NCBI GenBank assembly: GCA_026415995.1
Contig: JAOAGB010000090.1
Span: forward strand, 1 to 10,555
DNA length: 10,555 nucleotides
DNA from: Thermodesulfovibrio sp.
Lineage (GTDB): Bacteria; Nitrospirota; Thermodesulfovibrionia; Thermodesulfovibrionales; Thermodesulfovibrionaceae
Reading direction: 5' to 3'
A program made the position numbers and the translations under genes. Positions 6,569 to 10,555 of this stretch are shown piece by piece (the first letter of the stretch is position 1; the number at the start of each line of letters is the position of its first letter). The notes under the pieces are model-generated. The model was not told where the DNA came from. It saw only the letters and a program-made list of their open reading frames with translations, and ran no database searches.

Positions 6569-7208
6569 TGAAGTTGAAACAATACTTTTAGATATGGATG
6601 GAACAATTCTTGACAAGTATTATGACGATTACTTCTGGGAGATATATGTACCAGAGAAATATTCATTAAAAAATGGCATATCCTTTAATGAAGCACAGAA
6701 AATTCTTTTTTCCATGTATAAAGCTGAAGAAGGAACGCTGAATTGGACTGACATTGACTTTTGGTCAAAAAAAACAGGACTTGATATTTTCTCTTTAAAA
6801 AGAGAAGTAGAAGAATTAATTAGCCCCCATCCAGACTCCGAAGAATTTTTGAAAACAATAAGTTCTAATGGCAAAAAAATTCATCTTGTTACGAATGCTC
6901 ACAACAAAGTCATGGAACTTAAACTAAATAAAACAGGATTTTATAAGTATTTCAATTCTTGTATTACCTCTTTCGATTTAGGTTTTCCCAAAGAAAATAT
7001 TAAGTTTTGGGAAAAATTAAAAATTGAATACAAAATAAATCCAGAGAGCACCTTATTTATCGATGATACAGAAGAAATTCTCCATACCGCCTGGCTTGCT
7101 GGTATTAAATATCCTATATTAAGAGCAATTTCAAGCTCTAAATCAAAGCCGAAGAAATCAGCTCAATTTCTTACAATTAAAAGCTTTATTGAAATTATAG
7201 AAAGCTAA
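6549..7208 (+). CDS. yrfG: HAD-superfamily nucleotidase, YrfG-like (GMP/IMP 5'-nucleotidase family)
   Basis: It is probably a cytoplasmic phosphatase acting on purine mononucleotides, by likeness to E. coli YrfG. The 219 aa product has HAD motif I LLDMDGTILD (Asp15 nucleophile, Asp17), motif II Thr115 in LVTNAH, Lys148 in FPKEN, and motif IV LFIDDTE (Asp172, Asp173). Beyond the generic HAD motifs, the cap matches YrfG closely: DYFWEIYVPE, TLNWTDIDFWS-K-GLDI, and KLNKTGF. The preferred start, ATG 6549, places motif I at the usual distance from the N-terminus. Its ribosome site is weak (GAG), consistent with coupling to the upstream gene, which it overlaps by 20 nt. The in-frame ATG 6504 would add 15 residues with no family match. 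Substrate specificity is inferred. Confidence 0.85.
   Translation: MKKIVFNEVETILLDMDGTILDKYYDDYFWEIYVPEKYSLKNGISFNEAQKILFSMYKAEEGTLNWTDIDFWSKKTGLDIFSLKREVEELISPHPDSEEFLKTISSNGKKIHLVTNAHNKVMELKLNKTGFYKYFNSCITSFDLGFPKENIKFWEKLKIEYKINPESTLFIDDTEEILHTAWLAGIKYPILRAISSSKSKPKKSAQFLTIKSFIEIIES
7182..7206. terminator. Weak bidirectional terminator candidate between convergent genes
   Basis: AGCTTT (7182-7187) and AAAGCT (7201-7206) can form a 6-bp stem with a 13-nt loop. On the minus strand a short T run follows (TTTAATTG), and on the plus strand AATATTTTATAAT. It overlaps the end of the yrfG-like gene. The stem is short and AT-rich, so this is tentative. Confidence 0.3.
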
Positions 7209-7212
7209 TATT

Positions 7213-7584
7213 TTATAATAAGCCCAATTCCTTTTTTAACCAAATCTTGATTTTTTCATTTATAGGGCACATACCAAATTTTATCTTATCCCTATTCTCT
7301 TCTAATGCTTCTACAAGTAAATCATTGGGAATTTCATCTATTTTAGCAATAGTTTCTCCAAAACAATTACTTTTATGCATCATAAGAAAAAGTTCAGGTT
7401 TTTTCCCCGAAGTTTCAATATAAAATACATACCCCTTTATACGGTCTTTACACAGAATTTTTGTCCCTTCCTGCTTCATCACAGGTTCCATTATTTTAGT
7501 GGGATCAATATCCCATAAAATGTGCTGAGCATAGTAAGAATCCTTCTTTATATCCTCAAAACTTAAAAGCTGTTCCCATATCAT
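7213..7584 (-). CDS. Unrecognised three-cysteine protein at the end of the redox cluster
   Basis: The 123 aa product matches no family I know. ATG 7584 is preceded by AAGGAGGTTTTAAT, a strong site. It is predicted soluble, with helix at the start, a central strand-rich part (KILCKDRIKGYVFYIETSGKK, about 42-62) and a helical end IKIWLKKELG. Three cysteines (45, 74, 106) are isolated rather than in CxxC pairs, with His70 nearby in MMHKSNCFGE. It lies 15 nt behind the FTR catalytic subunit and is the last gene of the minus-strand cluster. A role as a partner or target of FTR/glutaredoxin is a guess from position and cysteine content. The convergent yrfG-like gene ends 4 nt away. Confidence 0.8.
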   Translation of the reverse strand: MIWEQLLSFEDIKKDSYYAQHILWDIDPTKIMEPVMKQEGTKILCKDRIKGYVFYIETSGKKPELFLMMHKSNCFGETIAKIDEIPNDLLVEALEENRDKIKFGMCPINEKIKIWLKKELGLL

Positions 7585-7599
7585 ATTAAAACCTCCTTC

Positions 7600-7920
7600 T
7601 TATTTTTTTTGTCTTCTCTCTGGAACAAAAACCATTGGAATTTTACCTTCATTAAAATCCTTTGAAACATAAAGTCCGCAATAGCATCTTCCGTATTCTC
7701 TTATATCCTCTTCACTGTATAGACATGGGCAAATTATATCTTTATCCTTTTCTTTATCTCCTGAAGCAAGCCTACATGGACAGGATCGATATCCATATCT
7801 CTCTTCATTTCTTAATAACCCTCTTATTAAATCTAACACAAATTCTCTATCTTTATTTAGCTCAATCCCTCTCATGTGGGCGTATTTTTTCAGATTTTCG
7901 TAAATCCTGTTTAAATCCAT
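7600..7920 (-). CDS. ftrC: Ferredoxin:thioredoxin reductase catalytic subunit
   Basis: This small 4Fe-4S protein passes electrons from ferredoxin to a disulfide on a thioredoxin-like partner. The 106 aa product is close to family length and carries all the cysteine pairs: CPC (47-49), CPC (64-66) and CYC (79-81), in the pattern CPC-X14-CPC-X12-CYC. By homology Cys49 and Cys81 form the redox disulfide and the other four cysteines bind the cluster. The plant/cyanobacterial enzyme has CPC-X16-CPC-X8-CHC; here Tyr80 replaces that histidine. ENLKKYAHMRG at the N-terminus and EYGRCYCGLYVS are typical of bacterial FTRc as I recall it. No variable subunit (FtrV) is in the window. ATG 7920 lies 2 nt past the glutaredoxin stop without a clear ribosome site, which suggests coupling. 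Confidence 0.92.
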   Translation of the reverse strand: MDLNRIYENLKKYAHMRGIELNKDREFVLDLIRGLLRNEERYGYRSCPCRLASGDKEKDKDIICPCLYSEEDIREYGRCYCGLYVSKDFNEGKIPMVFVPERRQKK

Positions 7921-7922
7921 AA

Positions 7923-8171
7923 TTATATTTCTAAAACTTTTTTTAAATTTTCTTCATCAAATCCTACTATTGCTTTTTCCACAACCACAGTAGGAAAAGT
8001 TTCTTGAGGATTTATTTTTTTGAGCTCCTTAAGGGCAACCCACTGTTCTCCGCCGTCAAGAATATCTACCTCAATAGTCTCGTATTCAACATTATTATCA
8101 CTAAGAAACTCCTTGACTTTTTTACAAACAGGACAGGTACTTAAAGAATAAAGCTTTACTTTTCTAAGCAT
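7923..8171 (-). CDS. Glutaredoxin-like/NrdH-type thiol oxidoreductase
   Basis: The 82 aa thioredoxin-fold protein has the active site CPVC (Cys13, Cys16) after the first strand KVKLYSLST, a cis-proline TFP (58-60) and VGFDEENLKKVL at the C-terminus. These are standard positions for glutaredoxin/NrdH proteins. It lies 2 nt ahead of the FTR catalytic subunit, so it is the natural candidate to be reduced by FTR in place of a classical thioredoxin. ATG 8171 is inside the end of the upstream gene (8-nt overlap) with AGAGGT as ribosome site. The target proteins (ribonucleotide reductase, peroxiredoxin or other) cannot be read from this window. CPVC rather than CPYC or CVQC gives no firm specificity call. 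Confidence 0.9.
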   Translation of the reverse strand: MLRKVKLYSLSTCPVCKKVKEFLSDNNVEYETIEVDILDGGEQWVALKELKKINPQETFPTVVVEKAIVGFDEENLKKVLEI

Positions 8172-8517
8172 TGCCAGACCTCTTATTGTCTTTATTAAAA
8201 GTATTATTTAAAGTAGCTTCAATGTCCTCTAACATTTCAAAATTAGCAGTCCTTATACGTTCTAATGGTAATCCTATCATTTTTGCCAGTTCTTCAAAAG
8301 GTATTTTAGAGACATAACAAAGTTCTGCAATTAGAATTTTCAACGCATCATCTTCTATCAAGGATTTAAGATTTCTGTCTGTTACGTTTACATTATCAAT
8401 AGCGTCTTGAAAGGTCATGCCATTTTTAATGTTAATTAAAATTTCATTTATGGCTTTTTCATAGATAATGCTTTCCTCATCAGAGTATTCACGATAAACA
8501 AAATCAAATTCTTTCAT
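8164..8517 (-). CDS. Small helical protein with possible helix-turn-helix, family unknown
   Basis: The 117 aa product is acidic and almost entirely helical by composition. Residues 34-55 (MTFQDAIDNVNVTDRNLKSL) and 60-90 (ALKILIAELCYVSKIPFEELAKMIGLPLERIR) each look like helix-turn-helix units. The second, with FEELAKMIGLPLERIR, resembles sigma-like or small DNA-binding HTH segments. No enzyme motif, signal or membrane span is visible. The start ATG 8517 has AAAGGAGC at 5-nt spacing and overlaps the dciA stop by 14 nt. The end overlaps the glutaredoxin start by 8 nt, so it is embedded in the operon. It could be a regulator or a small adaptor; no family name is claimed. Confidence 0.75.
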   Translation of the reverse strand: MKEFDFVYREYSDEESIIYEKAINEILINIKNGMTFQDAIDNVNVTDRNLKSLIEDDALKILIAELCYVSKIPFEELAKMIGLPLERIRTANFEMLEDIEATLNNTFNKDNKRSGNA

Positions 8518-8968
8518 GATTTGCTCCTTTAATTATGCCATTAATATTTTCTAAATTTTTACGTATTAAATTTTTAAGAACCAACCTAATTTCATCATCA
8601 TTCACTTTCTTGACAATATCGTTAATCCATTGTTCCTGCTGTTTTGATATATTAATATTTTTAGGATTTCTATCATTGTTTCGTTTAGAATTATAAATTC
8701 TTCCAAATTTAAATTCTACATCTTTTATCTCATACGAGACGAGCTTCTTAAGAAAATCATCTTTCAATAACCTGAGTTCGTTAAGCCAAGCATGAGAACT
8801 TACAACTACATACAAAAAACCTTCTTTTATCTCTTTAGGATATGTATAATCTCTTAAAGGAGAAGAAAAAATTTCACCCCATTTTTTCCTCAAAAGTTTT
8901 AATTTAACGGCATCCTCAATCCCTAAAGTATTAAACAAAGAAGGCAGAACAAATCCAATTTTTCGCAT
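8504..8968 (-). CDS. dciA: DUF721/DciA family protein (probable replicative-helicase operator)
   Basis: The 154 aa product has the DUF721 core: LRKKWGEIFSSPLRDYTYPKE (about 26-46), then GFLYVVVSSHAWLNELRLLKDDFLKKL (50-76) and VEFKFGRI. In other bacteria DciA helps load the replicative helicase DnaB where no DnaC/DnaI exists, so a replication role is likely by family. The C-terminal part (91-154) is a basic linker followed by a helical segment and is not recognisable. ATG 8968 lies 5 nt past the rpmB stop with no clear Shine-Dalgarno site, so translation is probably coupled to rpmB. Some DUF721 proteins are not proven helicase loaders, so the symbol is tentative. Confidence 0.78.
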   Translation of the reverse strand: MRKIGFVLPSLFNTLGIEDAVKLKLLRKKWGEIFSSPLRDYTYPKEIKEGFLYVVVSSHAWLNELRLLKDDFLKKLVSYEIKDVEFKFGRIYNSKRNNDRNPKNINISKQQEQWINDIVKKVNDDEIRLVLKNLIRKNLENINGIIKGANHERI

Positions 8969-8973
8969 AATAA

Positions 8974-9162
8974 TTATACGGCTTTTTTAACCAAACCAGA
9001 TCGCAAACATCTTGTGCATACATGAACCTTTCTTGGGCCAGATTCGGTAATAATCTTCATTCTTTGAAGATTAGGGAAAAAATATCTTTTTGTTTTGTTA
9101 TTTGCATGACTAACATTTTGACCAATAACCTTCTTTTTACCACAAACATAACAGCTTGCCAT
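8974..9162 (-). CDS. rpmB: Large ribosomal subunit protein bL28, zinc-binding form
   Basis: The 62 aa protein is full length for bL28. CYVCGKK (Cys4, Cys7) and HVCTRCLRSG (Cys49, Cys52) form the zinc ribbon of the C+ type. VSHANNKTKRYFFPNLQ and the RKVHVCTRCL segment are family hallmarks. It is part of the 50S subunit near the E-site region. ATG 9162 has AGGAGG at 5-nt spacing. It is the first gene of the cluster rpmB-dciA-HTH-grx-ftrC-orf. Its upstream region is only 236 nt and is shared with an IS110 element on the other strand, so its promoter lies at or within the element's left end. Zinc-type L28 is replaced by a zinc-free paralogue under zinc starvation in some bacteria; no paralogue is in the window. 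Confidence 0.96.
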   Translation of the reverse strand: MASCYVCGKKKVIGQNVSHANNKTKRYFFPNLQRMKIITESGPRKVHVCTRCLRSGLVKKAV

Positions 9163-9194
9163 TTTACCTCCTACTAATAATTTTTGTTATAAAC

Positions 9195-9223
9195 TCTATA
9201 TGAAAGAGTTTTACTCTTATAAA
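9195..9223 (-). promoter_or_regulatory. Candidate rpmB promoter at the IS110 boundary
   Basis: On the minus strand TTTATA (9223-9218) and TATAGA (9200-9195) are spaced by 17 bp, each matching 4 to 5 of 6 consensus positions. The spacer contains half of an AACTCT/AGAGTT/ACTCT inverted-repeat cluster (9192-9217). The plus-strand complement of the same -35 is TATAAA, a possible -10 for the element's non-coding RNA. The match is modest, but few alternatives exist in this short gap. Confidence 0.4.
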
Positions 9224-9227
9224 CACA

Positions 9228-9370
9228 TGGCAGAGCAGGACAACTCCATTTTTCCTGAGCTTTTAAGCTCTCAAAGGAGTCTGTTGCAACTCTGCCAAAA
9301 CCATGATAAGTTGGTTGGGCTATGTAGCCCTTGTCATCATGGAGGATTGGTTGGCAGTGCTCCTGCTCTA
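9228..9370 (+). ncRNA. Putative IS110 bridge RNA in the element's left end
   Basis: The non-coding stretch ahead of the transposase is strongly self-complementary. Stem 1: TGGCAGAG (9228-9235) with CTCTGCCA (9290-9297). It encloses ACAACTCC/GGAGT-C-TGT (9240-9247 with 9276-9284, one bulge) and a perfect palindrome GAGCTTTTAAGCTC (9257-9270). Stem 2: CCATGAT (9301-9307) with ATCATGG (9336-9342), with an internal loop and an inner GGGCT/AGCCC (9317-9321 with 9326-9330). A 9-bp perfect long-range helix joins AGAGCAGGA (9232-9240) to TCCTGCTCT (9361-9369). IS110-group elements encode, in this position, a bridge RNA whose two internal loops pair with target and donor DNA. The position, the size of about 140 nt and the two loop-bearing hairpins fit. 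Which loop is target and which donor could not be assigned. Confidence 0.65.
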
Positions 9371-9398
9371 CCTTAAAACTTATTCTGGAGGTGTATGT

Positions 9399-10555
9399 AT
9401 GAGTAATTTTAAAGTATTCGTAGGTATTGATATCTCTAAGGAGTCCTTCTCTGCTTGTGCTATCTCCTGTCCTGATAAGATTATCTTTGAAGAAAAATTC
9501 TCTATGGACTCCAATGGGTTTAAAGCTTTCCTCCGTAAGCTCTCTCAATTTCCTAAAAACTCCATCCTCATAGGAAAAGAATCCTCTGGCTGCTACTATG
9601 TTAATCTCTTTGTTTTCCTTACAAAGAAAAACTTTAACTGTGTCGTCCTTAATCCTCTTATTGTTAAGGCTGTTCAAAACTTGGAAATTAGAAAAACTAA
9701 AACTGACCGCTCTGATGCCCGTAGAATTGCCTTTGCTCTTTATACTACTCAGCATGTTCTTCCTGAGAAGTCTTTTCTTTCTAATGAGTTCCGTGAGCTT
9801 GCCCGTGAAAGAGAAAAAATCTCTCAGCAAATTGCAAGAATTAAAAATGATATTGAAAAGGCTCTGGTTGTTCTTTTCCCTGAACTTGAAAGAAGAACCA
9901 ATATCTATACAGAAGGTATCTTGAGACTCCTTGAAGTGTATCCTTCTGCTTGGGCTTTGAAGTATGCTAATGTGGCTGATATTGAAAAAGTTCTCCAAAG
10001 TGTTACATCTGGTAAAAAACTCTCTTTTACTGCTTGGGATATTAAAAAATGGGCTAAGGAATCCATAGGTCAGTTCTTCCCTGCAAGAGAGTTGATTCTT
10101 CAAGGGAAAATAAAAGAACTCTTCTTCCTTGAGGAAAGACTTGAAAGTATTACTGAACTTCTTAAGAAATCCTGTGAAGAGGCTGCTCTCTGTCAAGATG
10201 TTGAGCTTGTTAAGTCTATCAAAGGAATTGGTGATACTACTGCTATGCATTTTATTGCTGAAGTAGGGGATATAGGGAGATTTTCTTCTTACAAAAAGCT
10301 TATTGCTTACTGTGGGCTTGACCCTACTGTTTATGAGTCTGGAAAGTTTAAAGGTAAAAGTAGACTTTCTAAAAGAGGAAACAGGCATCTTAGAAGAGTT
10401 ATATGGCTTATGAGCGTTTATGTGATAAGGCATAATGAATACTTCAGGGAATACTTTAACCGTAGAAGAGCTGAAGGTCTTACATACAAAAAAGCTGTGC
10501 TTGCTGTGGCTCATAAACTTTTGAGAACTATCTATGCAATCCTTAAGAATAAAAC
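9399..10555 (+). CDS. IS110-family DEDD transposase (3' end cut by window)
   Basis: This recombinase moves the element using an RNA guide. The frame runs from ATG 9399 (GGAGG at 9387-9391, spacing 7) to the window end with no stop, 385 codons. The ATG at 9395 stops after three codons. The N-terminal RuvC-like domain shows GIDISKE (Asp11), GKESSGCYY (Glu61) and TKTDRSDARRIA (Asp103, Asp106). These lie within one residue of the D11/E60/D102/D105 set I recall for IS621. A helical, coiled-coil-like middle (about 125-260) is followed by the Tnp_20 domain: IKGIGDTTA (274-282), IAYCGLDP, then GKSRLSKRGNRHLRR with the probable nucleophile Ser324. YKKAVLAVAHKLLRTIYAI is close to the usual C-terminus, so few residues are missing. 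Codon use (many CTT, TCT, ACT) differs from the TTA/ATA-rich host genes, a sign of transfer. Confidence 0.93.
   Translation, partial: MSNFKVFVGIDISKESFSACAISCPDKIIFEEKFSMDSNGFKAFLRKLSQFPKNSILIGKESSGCYYVNLFVFLTKKNFNCVVLNPLIVKAVQNLEIRKTKTDRSDARRIAFALYTTQHVLPEKSFLSNEFRELAREREKISQQIARIKNDIEKALVVLFPELERRTNIYTEGILRLLEVYPSAWALKYANVADIEKVLQSVTSGKKLSFTAWDIKKWAKESIGQFFPARELILQGKIKELFFLEERLESITELLKKSCEEAALCQDVELVKSIKGIGDTTAMHFIAEVGDIGRFSSYKKLIAYCGLDPTVYESGKFKGKSRLSKRGNRHLRRVIWLMSVYVIRHNEYFREYFNRRRAEGLTYKKAVLAVAHKLLRTIYAILKNK

Larger units (their letters stand above)
9228..10555 (+). mobile_element. IS110-family insertion sequence (left part; right end outside window)
   Basis: The element comprises a structured non-coding left end and a transposase gene running off the window. 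IS110 elements have no long terminal inverted repeats and duplicate only about 2 bp, so the left boundary cannot be fixed by eye. It must lie between the rpmB ribosome site (9167 onward) and the start of the RNA structure near 9228; the start given is the innermost bound. The leader being upstream and structured favours the IS110 subgroup over IS1111, whose RNA lies at the right end. The apparently intact catalytic motifs suggest recent activity. Confidence 0.75.

Noticed and set aside
6629..6874. Minus-strand frame opposite the YrfG-like gene
   Set aside because: It is antisense to clear HAD cap-domain coding sequence.
7662..7922. Plus-strand frame opposite ftrC
   Set aside because: The FTR cysteine motifs on the minus strand identify the real gene.
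9598..9924. 108-codon plus-strand frame
   Set aside because: It lies out of frame inside the transposase gene, has a Leu/Lys-rich low-information product, and lacks a credible ribosome site.
9174..10514. 446-codon open frame on the minus strand
   Set aside because: It is antisense to the IS110 transposase, whose sense frame has all family motifs and a ribosome site. The antisense protein has no recognisable domain and runs through the structured RNA region.
1..10555. CRISPR array, tRNA or rRNA genes
   Set aside because: No regularly spaced repeats, cloverleaf with T-loop GTTCRA, or rRNA segments were seen on either strand.

Overview
This is an AT-rich bacterial chromosome segment, apparently from an anaerobic and perhaps thermophilic organism. 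The evidence is the low GC, strong AGGAGG ribosome sites, a stand-alone ferredoxin:thioredoxin reductase catalytic subunit, and a SpeE of the thermospermine-synthase type. A Thermodesulfobium-like or other deep-branching thermophile would fit, but the window does not prove any taxon. It carries 14 host protein genes, mostly tightly packed. Debris of one insertion sequence lies at the left edge, and an apparently intact one (its 3' end lies outside the window) at the right edge.

Layout. Positions 1-273 hold the 3' end of a decayed IS256 (mutator)-type element: the transposase C-terminus and a terminal sequence. Then come a consensus-like promoter, a 5' hairpin and the polyamine operon speD-speE (376-1651, +), which overlap by 26 nt. 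The two genes supply decarboxylated AdoMet and the aminopropyl transferase that uses it. The speE stop overlaps the stop of the convergent pgk, and a terminator is embedded in the end of speE. On the minus strand, bioD - DUF1015 protein - gap - pgk (5910 down to 1648) form one close-packed cluster. It joins biotin synthesis, an uncharacterised conserved protein and the two adjacent glycolytic/gluconeogenic enzymes that interconvert glyceraldehyde-3-phosphate and 3-phosphoglycerate.

A divergent promoter region (5911-5992) drives, on the plus strand, an unrecognised acidic protein and an overlapping HAD nucleotidase resembling YrfG. From 9162 down to 7213 runs a second minus-strand cluster: rpmB (zinc-type L28), a DciA/DUF721 protein, a small HTH-like protein, a glutaredoxin-like protein, the FTR catalytic subunit and an unrecognised three-cysteine protein. 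The last three look like a small thiol-redox module.

Divergent from rpmB is an IS110-family element. Its transposase reads 9399 to the window end without a stop, with an intact N-terminal DEDD set (D11, E61, D103, D106) and the C-terminal serine motif. Between rpmB and the transposase, 9228-9370 folds on paper into nested hairpins plus a perfect 9-bp long-range helix. This is where IS110-group elements encode their bridge RNA, and it is the most interesting feature of the window. The element abuts the rpmB operon so closely that the rpmB promoter lies at or inside the element boundary.
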